The position numbers were made by a program, and so were the translations under genes. The notes below the pieces were generated by a model, which had not been told where the DNA came from, searched no databases, and saw nothing but the letters and a program-made list of their open reading frames with translations. From Luteitalea sp. (GTDB taxonomy: Bacteria > Acidobacteriota > Vicinamibacteria > Vicinamibacterales > Vicinamibacteraceae), in assembly GCA_009377495.1 (NCBI GenBank), contig WHTZ01000040.1, forward strand, positions 18,691 to 57,518: a stretch of DNA of 38,828 nucleotides. Reading direction: 5' to 3'. Position 1 is the first letter of the stretch; each line of letters opens with the position of its first letter. Positions 31,180-38,828 of the stretch are shown one piece after another.

Positions 31180-31701
31180 ATGAAGGATCCGCGCTTTCCC
31201 ATCGGGCGATTCGCCATGCCAGGCGACATGACGCCCGCTTTCAGGAACGCGTACATCGAGCAGATCGCGCAGGCGCCTGCGCGGCTGCGCGACGCGGTTG
31301 CGGGCCTCGCGGATGCGCAGCTCGACACGCCGTATCGCGAGCGTGGTTGGACTGTCCGGCAGCTCGTGCATCACGTGGCCGACAGCCACATGAACGCGTA
31401 CGTTCGGTTTCGACTCGCCCTGACCGAGAGCGAGCCGACCATCAAGCCCTACGACCAAGAGCGGTGGGCGACGTTGGCCGATGCCGAGCTTCCGCTCGAT
31501 GTATCGCTACAACTACTCGACGCGATGCACGCTCGGTGGGTGCACGTCATGCGCACCTTGGACGAGTCAGCCTTCAAGCGCGCATTCTTGCATCCGGAAG
31601 ATGGTCGAATCACGTTGAATGAAGCGCTGGCGAGATATGCCTGGCACGGCCAGCATCACACGGCGCACGTGACCGCGCTGAGAAAGCGGATGGGTTGGTA
31701 A
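31180..31701 (+). CDS. DinB/YfiT-type putative metal-dependent hydrolase or thiol transferase
   Basis: 173 residues. A DinB four-helix bundle with the metal histidines visible: LVHHVADSH (63-70) and WHGQHHTAH (about 154-162). The opening DPRFPIGRF and the length match the YfiT/BstA subfamily, whose members include bacillithiol S-transferases in Firmicutes (family knowledge). The thiol used here is unknown. 34 bases separate it from the TPR gene upstream. Confidence 0.9.
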   Translation: MKDPRFPIGRFAMPGDMTPAFRNAYIEQIAQAPARLRDAVAGLADAQLDTPYRERGWTVRQLVHHVADSHMNAYVRFRLALTESEPTIKPYDQERWATLADAELPLDVSLQLLDAMHARWVHVMRTLDESAFKRAFLHPEDGRITLNEALARYAWHGQHHTAHVTALRKRMGW

Positions 31702-31736
31702 GAGCACGCCACGTTGGGGACCGCCGAAGTCGCCGC

Positions 31737-33473
31737 ATGGCCGTGCGATGGCTCGCCGTCTTCAGTGTGTCGCTCGCGGCGTGGCTCCTGGTCACCGTCC
31801 ATGGACACGCGCTCATGTTCCGTCACGGTGACGGGGCACTCGCAGCGGCGTCCGCGCTGTCGTTTGCGTTCACGAACACGGCTCGCGATGCCGGTCTGGA
31901 TCAGCTCACGGTTTACGGCGGCCGCGAGACGAACAAGTATCTCCTTGAAACCACCGGCTCTGGTGTTGCGCTGGTCGATTACGATCAAGACGGCTGGCTC
32001 GACATCTTTCTCGTCAACGGCACGACGCTCGAAGGGTTCCCAAAGGGACAGGAGCCCACGGCGCACCTCTACCGAAACAAACGGGACGGCACATTCGAGG
32101 ATGTGACCGACCGCGCCCGCCTCCGGCAAACCGGCTGGGGCCAAGCGGCGTGCGTCGGCGACTACGACCGAGACGACTGGGACGATCTGTTCGTGACCTA
32201 CTGGGGCCAGAACCGGCTGTTTCGCAACCGCGGTGACGGCACATTCGAGGATGGCTCCAGGCGCGCGGGTCTGGAGACGGCGCGTCGTTGGGGCGCCGGC
32301 TGTGCGTTTCTGGACTACGACCGAGATGGTGACCTCGACCTCTTCGTCGCCAACTACATCGCGATGGAGTTGGAATCGACGCCAACGCCAGACTCCGGGT
32401 TGTGTCGCTACAAGGGCATCGCGGTGGCGTGTGGCCCGCCTGGCCTCACGGGCGGCAAGAATGTTTTGTACCGTAACAACGGGGATGGTACGTTCGAGGA
32501 TGTGTCGGCTCGCTCCGGCGTCGAGCGCGCGAACGGAACGTATGGGCTTGGCGTCAGCACGCTCGATTTCAACGACGATGGGTGGGTCGATGTGTACGTG
32601 GCCAACGACTCGAACCCAAGCGCGCTGTATATCAATAACCGGGATGGCACGTTCACCGATGAGGGCGTGAAGTCGGGTTGCGCGTACAGTCAGGACGGCA
32701 AGCCCCAAGCAGGCATGGGCATTGCCATTGCCGACTTCGATCACAACGGGACGCTCGACATCTTCAAGACGAACTTCGCTGGCGATACCTCGACGTTGTA
32801 CGTCAACCTCGATGGCCAGTTCTGCGAGGATCGCACCTACGCCGCGGGTATTGGCGTGAACACCCGTTATCTTGGCTGGGGTGTTGGGTTTCTCGACCTC
32901 GACCACGATGGCTGGAAGGATCTCTTCCTCGTCAACGGACACGTGTACCCGGAAGTGGCGCAGCTCGAGACCGAGGCGCAATACGAGCAACGGAAGATCG
33001 TGTACCGCAATCTCGCAAACGGTCGGTTCGAGGATATTACGAGCCGGCTCGGTGAGCCTGTGACAACGCCCACGGCTGGCCGCGGGGCGGCGTTCGGCGA
33101 TCTCGACAACGACGGCGATATCGACGTCCTCGTCAACAACGTGCACGCCCGTCCGGATCTGTTCCGGCTGGACGTAAAGGTGCCGGCGGGCAGACGATGG
33201 GTGCTCATCGATCTGGTTGGCGCGAAGGGTAATCGACACGGCATTGGTGCGCGTGTTCGCGTCACCGCGGGTGGCATGACGCAGATCGATGAAGTGCGTG
33301 GCGGTGGAAGCTACTATGCCCAGAACGACTTTCGCGTGCATTTCGGCCTCGCTAGCGCGACCACGATCGAGCGGCTCGAGGTGCGGTGGCCGGACGGCCG
33401 TGAAGAGGTCTGGGCGAATCTGCCAACCAATGAAATTCTCGAGATCGAACAAGGCTCCGGACGGCGGCCCTAA
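31737..33473 (+). CDS. CRTAC1-family protein: FG-GAP/VCBS repeats plus ASPIC/UnbV domain
   Basis: 578 residues from the ATG at 31737; a TTG at 31695 in the same frame is rejected because the signal peptide (MAVRWLAVFSVSLAAWLLVTVHGHA) starts at 31737. Seven calcium-loop repeats suggest a seven-bladed propeller: DYDQDGWLD, DYDRDDWDD, DYDRDGDLD, DFNDDGWVD, DFDHNGTLD, DLDHDGWKD and DLDNDGDID, most followed by an RN-GDGTFED strand. The C-terminal ASPIC/UnbV domain starts near WVLIDLVGAKGNRHGIGARV and ends VRWPDGREEVW. The protein should be exported and bind calcium; ligand unknown. In Acidobacteriota and Planctomycetes this family commonly sits beside TPR proteins, as here. Confidence 0.92.
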   Translation: MAVRWLAVFSVSLAAWLLVTVHGHALMFRHGDGALAAASALSFAFTNTARDAGLDQLTVYGGRETNKYLLETTGSGVALVDYDQDGWLDIFLVNGTTLEGFPKGQEPTAHLYRNKRDGTFEDVTDRARLRQTGWGQAACVGDYDRDDWDDLFVTYWGQNRLFRNRGDGTFEDGSRRAGLETARRWGAGCAFLDYDRDGDLDLFVANYIAMELESTPTPDSGLCRYKGIAVACGPPGLTGGKNVLYRNNGDGTFEDVSARSGVERANGTYGLGVSTLDFNDDGWVDVYVANDSNPSALYINNRDGTFTDEGVKSGCAYSQDGKPQAGMGIAIADFDHNGTLDIFKTNFAGDTSTLYVNLDGQFCEDRTYAAGIGVNTRYLGWGVGFLDLDHDGWKDLFLVNGHVYPEVAQLETEAQYEQRKIVYRNLANGRFEDITSRLGEPVTTPTAGRGAAFGDLDNDGDIDVLVNNVHARPDLFRLDVKVPAGRRWVLIDLVGAKGNRHGIGARVRVTAGGMTQIDEVRGGGSYYAQNDFRVHFGLASATTIERLEVRWPDGREEVWANLPTNEILEIEQGSGRRP

Positions 33474-33485
33474 AAAGCCGGCCAA

Positions 33486-33511
33486 CGCGGGGCCTAAAGG
33501 CCCCGCGCTAC
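33486..33511 (-). repeat. GTAG-REP hairpin, reverse orientation
   Basis: Stem CGCGGGGCC with a TAAA loop, ending in GCTAC; read on the minus strand it begins GTAGCGC. It is the intact form of the interrupted element at 20425-20504. Confidence 0.8.
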
Positions 33512-33530
33512 GTACCCCCAAATTTCGTTT

Positions 33531-33554
33531 GTAGGGCGCCCCTTTAGGGGCGCC
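33531..33554 (+). repeat. GTAG-REP hairpin, forward orientation
   Basis: 24 bases identical to 9143-9166: GTAG foot, GGCGCCCC stem, TTTA loop, complementary stem. With the reversed unit 20 bases away it makes an opposed pair in the 105-base gap between the CRTAC1 and TPR genes. Confidence 0.8.
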
Positions 33555-33578
33555 GGGCCCGCTAATAATGGCTCCGCC

Positions 33579-34616
33579 ATGTCGAACACTCACCGTTGCT
33601 GCACGGTTGCTGCGGTCGTCGCGGTCCTGCTGAGCCCACTGTGCGTGCCGATGTTCGCGCAGACCGCGGCGCCGCCGGTGCCATCACCCCTCGAGGCCCT
33701 GCTCGCGGATGCGCGCGCCTTGATCGACGACGGCAAGGCGCGTGATGCCATCGCCCGTCTGCAGGCGGCTGGTGCGCCGGAGGATGCGCGGATCGATGCG
33801 CTCACTGGTGTGGCGTACTACCACGCCGACGAGTACGAGAGCGCCGTGAAGCTGCTTCGAGCCGTCCACCCAAGACTTGCGAAGGGCGCGGCGGAGCGTC
33901 GCGAAGCCGAGAAGGTTTTGGGCTTGTCCTTGCACCTGATGGGGCGCTATGCCGACGCGATTCCCTGGCTCGAGCGCGCGCGCGCGGAGAAGGGTGACAC
34001 GCTCGAGCTCTCCCAAGTGCTGGCAGTCGCATACCTCCAGACACAGCAGCCCGATCAGGTGCGCGCGGTGCTCGCGCGCATCTTTGCCGTGCCAGCCGAA
34101 TCTGCAACCGCATCCCTCTTCATGGCGCAGCTCATGATTCGCTTCGAGCACAACGAGGCGGCGGAGGAGGCGCTGAAGCAAGCCGTTGCGAAGGATCCGA
34201 AGCTGCCGCGAGCGCACTTCCTCCTCGGCCAGCTCGCGCTGTTCCGCGGTCGCTTCGACGACGCTGTTCGGTGGACCGAGAAGGAGCTGGAGCTCAACCC
34301 GTCCGATGCCATGGCGTTCTCACAGCTTGGTGACGCGTATGTGCACCTGGAGAAATGGGAGCTGGCGATCGCGGCGCTTCAGCGGTCGATCTGGATCAAC
34401 CCTTACTACAGCGCGCCGTTCATCCTGCTGGGTCGCGCGTACATGCGGATGCAACAGCCGGCCGCGGCGGAGGGCATGTTGCGTCGTGCCGTCGAGTACG
34501 ATCCGAACAACCGGCAGGCCCACTACGTGCTCGCCCGGGTCTTGCAGCAGCTGGGGAGAGCAGAGGACGCGAAGCGTGAGCTCGAGATCATGCGCAAGCT
34601 GCCACAGCGCAGGTAA
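33579..34616 (+). CDS. Exported tetratricopeptide-repeat protein
   Basis: 345 residues. Signal peptide CTVAAVVAVLLSPLCVPMFAQ (residues 8-28), then TPR units through to residue 340; the last three (about 210-340) are the clearest, for example PRAHFLLGQLALFRGRFDDAVRWTEKELELNP. No other domain seen. It follows the CRTAC1 gene after a REP pair and precedes the TonB-dependent protein, so the three may work at the cell envelope; that is inferred from position only. Confidence 0.88.
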   Translation: MSNTHRCCTVAAVVAVLLSPLCVPMFAQTAAPPVPSPLEALLADARALIDDGKARDAIARLQAAGAPEDARIDALTGVAYYHADEYESAVKLLRAVHPRLAKGAAERREAEKVLGLSLHLMGRYADAIPWLERARAEKGDTLELSQVLAVAYLQTQQPDQVRAVLARIFAVPAESATASLFMAQLMIRFEHNEAAEEALKQAVAKDPKLPRAHFLLGQLALFRGRFDDAVRWTEKELELNPSDAMAFSQLGDAYVHLEKWELAIAALQRSIWINPYYSAPFILLGRAYMRMQQPAAAEGMLRRAVEYDPNNRQAHYVLARVLQQLGRAEDAKRELEIMRKLPQRR

Positions 34617-34624
34617 GGGCGAGC

Positions 34625-34653
34625 TTGACTCAGGCATGTATCGTCCGTAGCAT
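34625..34653 (+). promoter_or_regulatory. Candidate promoter of the TonB-dependent gene
   Basis: TTGACT at 34625-34630 (five of six consensus bases) and TAGCAT at 34648-34653 are 17 bases apart. The start would lie near 34660, about 45 bases before the ATG at 34705. Confidence 0.5.
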
Positions 34654-34704
34654 TAATGTCATCAACGTCACGTCTCAAAACCGCGGTCCTTGCCGGAGGT
34701 GTAT

Positions 34705-37700
34705 ATGTCCAGCGCGTCGATGCACTCCATCTGTTTGCTGGCCCTCCGTCGCCACGTTCCGACGTGGCTGGCCTGTGCGGCCATCGCCCTGAGTGTCGCC
34801 GATCGCGCGGCGGCGCAAGCCGTTTACGGAAGCATCAGCGGTACCGTGCGGGACGAGAGCGGTGCGCTCCTGCCCGGTGTGACCGTCACGATCACGAGCG
34901 TCGAGCGCAAGACCGTTGACGCCGTGGTCACCAGCGAGTCGGGCTTTTACGTGAAGGACCGCCTGGTGCCCGGTGTCTACGAGGTCAGGGCGGAGCTGCA
35001 AGGGTTCAAGAATGCGATGGTGCCGCGGGTCACGGTGAGCGTCGACACGCAGACGCCCGTGAGCTTCGCGCTGGAAGTGGGTGGCGTTACCGAGGAGGTG
35101 ACGGTCACCGGCGGTGCGCCACTGCTGAAAGTGGATCGCGCCGATGTCGCCACGACGTTCGACACGCGCCAAGTGACGGACCTGCCGGTACTGGATCGCA
35201 ACGCCACGAAGTTTCTCCTGCTCACCCCGGGCACGCAGCAACTGCAATGGCAGCACGCCGCGAGTGAGAACCCACAAGGGTCGACGCAGATCCAGGTGAA
35301 CGGACAGCACTTCAGCCAGACGGGATTTCAGCTCGACGGCACCGACAATCGCGACCCCATTCTCGGCATCGCGGTCATCAACGCCACGCTCGAGGGTGTG
35401 GCGGAGATGAAGATCACATCACAGAACTACGAGGCGGAGTTCGGTCAAGCGCTTGCGGGCGTAGTGAGCGTGCGGACCAAGTCTGGCACGAACGAGCTGC
35501 ATGGCAGCGTGTTCGAGTTCTATCAGAGTGACAAGTTTCACGCGCGCAACCCGTTCACACAGTTTCAGCCGGATCCTGTGACCGGGCGCTTCATCCCGCC
35601 AAGCAAGCGGAACCAGTTCGGCGGATCGTTTGGTGGCCCCCTGCAACGCAATCAGTGGTTCCTGTTTGGCGACTACCAGGGGACGCGCACCGAACAGGGC
35701 GGCTCGCTGCTCCTGACGGTGCCCACCGAAGAGGCGCGGCGCGGCGACCTGAGCGCGTACGGTGTGAACATTTATGACCCTGCGACCGGCGCCGGCGGCA
35801 GCCCTGCTGGCCGCCAGCCGTTCTCCGGCAGCCGGATTCCGACATCACGGTTGTCCCCCCAGGCGCAGGCGATCCTCGAGCTGGTGCCGATGCCCAATGC
35901 GACCGGGACACAAAATGGCACACGGGACAACTATGTGGCGTCGGTGACCGACACGTTCGACGAGAACTCGTTCAACCTCCGCCTCGACGGGCGGCTGACC
36001 GAGAGCCTCAACACGTTCGGGCGCTACAGCCTCCAAGACTTCGCGCGTGATGGACAGCCAGCCTTCGATCTCGCGGGTGGCGATGCAATCGAGCTCGGCG
36101 GTATCTCCGACGTTCGTAACCAGAGCCTCGCGTATGGGATTGACAAGACGTTCAGCTCGACATTGTTGGCAGACTTCCGTTTTGGATGGTTTCGCTATCG
36201 AGTCGACGTTCTGCCGTTCGACTTCGGCACGACACCTGCAGCCGACGCGGGCATCCCAGGCCTGAACCTCGACACGGGCTTCACCTCCGGCTTGCCGGCG
36301 ATGTTCATCGGCGAGAATGATCAGGACGAGGACCGCTTTTTCGAGCTCGGATCGGGCCTCGGCGTGAACCGCTGCAATTGTCCGCTGGAGCAGGACGAGC
36401 AGCAGTGGCAGATCGTTGGCAACGTGACGAAGCTGTGGCGCGACCATACGACCAAGTTCGGTATCGATGTTCGCCGGGCGTACAACTTGCGTGTGCCGAG
36501 CGACGCGCATCGCTCAGGCGAGCTCACCTTCCTCCAGGCACGCACCGCGGGTCCCGGTGGCGTCGGGGGCTTGCCGCTGGCGACGTTCCTGCTCGGCGAC
36601 GTGAGCATGTTCAGTCGTTACGCGAGCACGGTGAGCGACGCAGAGGAGCGGCAGTGGCGCCACTTCTACTACGTCCAGGACACGTGGCGTCCCACGCCGA
36701 AGCTCACGCTCAACTATGGCCTGCGCCTCGACGTCATCAATCCGCAGACCATCAACGGCGCCGAGAAGGCGGGGTTCCTCGACCTCGATACCGGCGAGAT
36801 CAAGGTGGTTGGCGTCGGCGACATCGGCCTCGATGGCGACGTCGAGAACTCGTTCAACTGGGCGCCGCGCCTGAGCGCGACGTATCAGCTCGACGAGAAG
36901 ACCGTCATTCGTGCCGGCTACGGCCGCGCGTACGACCTGGGCGTCTTCGGGTCGCTCTTCGGTCACAGTGTGACGCAAAACCTGCCCGTGCTCGCCGTAC
37001 AAAGCCTGAACCCGCCCTCGGACTTCGACTCCGTGTTCTCCTTATCGGAAGGGCCGGCGCCGCCGCCATTCCCGGAGGTTCCCTCCAACGGCCGGTTTCC
37101 CTTGCCGGTGGGCGTCAGCGCACGCGCGCTCCCCGACAAGCAGCGACCGCTGGCCATCGATGCCTTCAACGTCTTCGTCCAGCGGCAGCTTCAAAGTGAC
37201 ATCTCGATCGAGGTGGGCTACGTCGGTAATCGGGGTGAGAACGTCTTCGCTGGCGATGGACCGGAGACCAACGTCAACGAGCCGACGCTCGACGGCTTTG
37301 CAGATGGCCTCTCGCGTGACCAGCGTCGTCCCTTCTTCGAAGGCCGCCGTACCGCGGTGGGCAACTACGGCGGCAACTTCTGGTGGACGCAGGACATTGG
37401 GTACTTCTGCAACTGCGCGAACAACTGGTACGATGCGTTGCAAGCGAAGCTCGAGAAGCAGTTCTCGAACGGGTACAGCTATCGAATCTCCTATACGCTT
37501 CAAAAGGCTGTCGGGCAGGGCGGGGGCTTCTTCTGGGATCCCGACCTCGAGAAAGGGGTGCAGGACTGGGATCGGACGAATACGATTGTCGCCTCACTCG
37601 TCACGGAGCTTCCCATCGGCCGCGATCGGCTATTCTTGCCGGACATCTCCCCCGCGCTGGACTACATCGTCGGGGGCTGGCAGTTCAATGCAAACCACAC

Positions 37701-38154
37701 ATGGATGAGCGGCCTGCCCTTCAACGTGAGTTACAGGGGAGCGGCCGACGACCGCGACGTGGGGCCAAACCGTCCGGATCTCATCGACGATCCCGAGGGG
37801 CCCAAGACCAGGGATCAGTGGTTCAACGTCACACCAATCGGTGAGACCGGTAGCGCCTTTGGCCGTCCAACACGCGGAACCTTCGGCAGCATGGAGCGGA
37901 ACGCCCTGCGTGGACCGACCTTCTGGCAGACGGACGCTTCGCTCTTCAAGCACTTCCGCGTGGGCGCGACGGGCGACTTACAGATACGTATCGAAGCGCT
38001 CAACCTGTTCAACCATGTCAACTTGGGGCTTCCGGATACGACGATTGGCGTGGTCGGCGACGTGAACGAGAACGCGGGCCGTATCACCGGCACGGCCTTC
38101 GATGGCACCGCGCCCATGCGACGGCTCCAGTTCGCCGTGCGCTATGCGTTTTAG
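34705..38154 (+). CDS. Oar-like TonB-dependent outer-membrane protein with carboxypeptidase-regulatory domain
   Basis: 1149 residues from the ATG at 34705, which has a perfect GGAGG five bases upstream; a TTG at 34690 is rejected. Signal peptide to about AAAQA (residue 38). A carboxypeptidase-regulatory-like domain (about 40-120: GSISGTVRDESGALLPGVTVTI, SGFYVKDRLVPGVYEV) precedes the plug (EEVTVTGGAPLLKVDRADV, QLDGTDNRDPI). A long beta-barrel follows and ends in Phe (LQFAVRYAF), the usual signal for outer-membrane insertion. These Oar-type proteins are greatly expanded in Acidobacteriota; the substrate is unknown, polysaccharides or peptides being usual guesses. Confidence 0.92.
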   Translation: MSSASMHSICLLALRRHVPTWLACAAIALSVADRAAAQAVYGSISGTVRDESGALLPGVTVTITSVERKTVDAVVTSESGFYVKDRLVPGVYEVRAELQGFKNAMVPRVTVSVDTQTPVSFALEVGGVTEEVTVTGGAPLLKVDRADVATTFDTRQVTDLPVLDRNATKFLLLTPGTQQLQWQHAASENPQGSTQIQVNGQHFSQTGFQLDGTDNRDPILGIAVINATLEGVAEMKITSQNYEAEFGQALAGVVSVRTKSGTNELHGSVFEFYQSDKFHARNPFTQFQPDPVTGRFIPPSKRNQFGGSFGGPLQRNQWFLFGDYQGTRTEQGGSLLLTVPTEEARRGDLSAYGVNIYDPATGAGGSPAGRQPFSGSRIPTSRLSPQAQAILELVPMPNATGTQNGTRDNYVASVTDTFDENSFNLRLDGRLTESLNTFGRYSLQDFARDGQPAFDLAGGDAIELGGISDVRNQSLAYGIDKTFSSTLLADFRFGWFRYRVDVLPFDFGTTPAADAGIPGLNLDTGFTSGLPAMFIGENDQDEDRFFELGSGLGVNRCNCPLEQDEQQWQIVGNVTKLWRDHTTKFGIDVRRAYNLRVPSDAHRSGELTFLQARTAGPGGVGGLPLATFLLGDVSMFSRYASTVSDAEERQWRHFYYVQDTWRPTPKLTLNYGLRLDVINPQTINGAEKAGFLDLDTGEIKVVGVGDIGLDGDVENSFNWAPRLSATYQLDEKTVIRAGYGRAYDLGVFGSLFGHSVTQNLPVLAVQSLNPPSDFDSVFSLSEGPAPPPFPEVPSNGRFPLPVGVSARALPDKQRPLAIDAFNVFVQRQLQSDISIEVGYVGNRGENVFAGDGPETNVNEPTLDGFADGLSRDQRRPFFEGRRTAVGNYGGNFWWTQDIGYFCNCANNWYDALQAKLEKQFSNGYSYRISYTLQKAVGQGGGFFWDPDLEKGVQDWDRTNTIVASLVTELPIGRDRLFLPDISPALDYIVGGWQFNANHTWMSGLPFNVSYRGAADDRDVGPNRPDLIDDPEGPKTRDQWFNVTPIGETGSAFGRPTRGTFGSMERNALRGPTFWQTDASLFKHFRVGATGDLQIRIEALNLFNHVNLGLPDTTIGVVGDVNENAGRITGTAFDGTAPMRRLQFAVRYAF

Positions 38155-38164
38155 GAAGGGCGAG

Positions 38165-38265
38165 GCATCGCTTCGAACCACGAAGCTCACGAAGCTCACG
38201 AAGAATACGGTTGGATTTTCTTCGTGCTCTTTGCGTCCTTCGTGGTTTGGAGCGCTTCGCGTCCT
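38165..38265. repeat. Palindromic intergenic repeat with CACGAAG words
   Basis: AACCACGAAG (38176-38185) pairs with 38238-38247, and CACGAAGAA (38197-38205) with 38218-38226 around a 12-base loop. CACGAAGCT is directly repeated within the left arm. It lies between the convergent TonB-dependent gene and the barrel gene at 38276 and may end both transcripts. Confidence 0.7.
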
Positions 38266-38275
38266 TGTCACCTCG

Positions 38276-38828
38276 TCACCGCTCACCCGGGACCGGTAGC
38301 GAAGCTGGTGGCGTCTGGCGTTTCCCAAATCGGTAGGAGTACGTGGCCAAGACGATGGCGTCTGGGAACGTCGCGTCTCCTTCGCGTCCCGTGTAAGGAT
38401 CCGGCAACCGCACGCGGTGATACCCGATCGGCACGTAGATTCCGAAGGCCGAGGATCCCCGCGAGAAGTGCAGCCCTGGCTCGACGAAGAGCTCGTAGCC
38501 GGGTCGTCGAAAGCCGTCGCTTCGTCCAATCAGGTCATAACGCCTCATCCCTTCAGCCCGCCAGGCCAGTGATGCGCTCAGGCCTTTGATCCCTGTGGGA
38601 ACCGCCGCGCCGGCGCGAACGAGGTACTGGTCGGGCACGGAATTGACGGCCAGCGCCGGATCGGAGCGTCCGTTGGGCGTCCCGTTGGTGTTGCGCGGGT
38701 TGGCGAGATAGTTCCCCGAGGCGAAAAGTGAGGCCCAGCCCACCTGCAGGTAGCCCTGTGCGTCGAACGTCAGGCCCCACCCGCCGTCACCCGGTTGGAT
38801 GGATTGGTCGACGACCGCGCGTCGTCGT
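38276..38828 (-). CDS. Outer-membrane beta-barrel protein, C-terminal part (5' end outside window)
   Basis: Open on the minus strand from the window edge to the TGA at 38276; about 183 codons visible. I extended it beyond the internal GTG at 38743, because the frame stays open to 38828 with barrel-like sequence (GGWGLTFDAQGYLQVGWASLF). Alternating strands and turns (QYLVRAGAAVPTG, FVEPGLHFSRGSSAFGIYVPIGYHRVRLPDPYTG, DAIVLATYSYRFG) suggest an outer-membrane barrel of a transporter or porin kind. No named family recognised. The terminal residues after YSYRFG form a short polar tail. Confidence 0.75.
   Translation of the reverse strand, partial: RRRAVVDQSIQPGDGGWGLTFDAQGYLQVGWASLFASGNYLANPRNTNGTPNGRSDPALAVNSVPDQYLVRAGAAVPTGIKGLSASLAWRAEGMRRYDLIGRSDGFRRPGYELFVEPGLHFSRGSSAFGIYVPIGYHRVRLPDPYTGREGDATFPDAIVLATYSYRFGKRQTPPASLPVPGER

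Noticed and set aside
31695..31736. TTG start of the CRTAC1 gene overlapping the DinB gene
   Set aside because: Would put a charged stretch in front of a clear signal peptide beginning at 31737.

Overview
The window is about 39 kb of GC-rich chromosomal DNA from a Gram-negative bacterium. Lipopolysaccharide (Kdo) genes, a large Oar-type TonB-dependent protein with an N-terminal carboxypeptidase-regulatory domain, a CRTAC1/ASPIC-UnbV seven-repeat protein next to TPR proteins, and very high GC together suggest Acidobacteriota, probably a Vicinamibacteria-like lineage. That placement is an inference from gene content, not from a marker tree. No rRNA, tRNA, CRISPR array, phage or complete transposase gene was seen.

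Layout. (1) 1-4414, minus strand: kdsB-pyrG-kdsA-kdsD. This couples CTP synthesis to CMP-Kdo synthesis; kdsD runs off the left edge. (2) 4458-6646: a small PilP/GspC-like protein faces serA. (3) 6937-23717: a central-carbon supercluster of icd-mdh, sdhCAB (minus), sucCD, acs, a broken-looking CoA-dehydratase-activase-type gene, and korAB. Every step from isocitrate to fumarate, plus malate dehydrogenase, is here; a ferredoxin-linked 2-oxoglutarate oxidoreductase takes the place of the NAD-linked dehydrogenase. (4) 23920-25104: ndk, a DUF2905 membrane peptide, dcd. (5) 25242-29486, minus: a secreted sorbosone-dehydrogenase-like protein, cystathionine beta-synthase with a CBS pair, and a GT39-like membrane glycosyltransferase. 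(6) 29607-38154, plus: TPR protein, DinB protein, CRTAC1 protein, TPR protein, Oar-like TonB-dependent protein. (7) 38276-38828: end of an outer-membrane barrel protein on the minus strand, running off the right edge.

The most unusual layer is between the genes. At least four families of small palindromic repeats occupy the junctions: (a) heptamer-based elements (GGGGTCA or GGTGCGA words in inverted arms, often with the core GGGCTGTCTCAGG); one of them supplies the last 20 or so codons and the stop region of pyrG. (b) GTAG-footed REP hairpins with a TTTA loop and stems that differ by compensating changes, sometimes overlapping the stop codon of the preceding gene. (c) a 153-bp MITE-like element with 17-bp perfect terminal inverted repeats and an 11-bp direct repeat flanking it, inserted just upstream of sucC. 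(d) CCGCC-TTCGCGCTTC-GGCGG hairpins, one of which interrupts the loop of a REP. Three candidate regulatory leaders were also seen: mutually exclusive hairpins around the korA ribosome-binding site, overlapping hairpins in the icd leader, and an 18-bp palindrome just downstream of a likely sdhC promoter.
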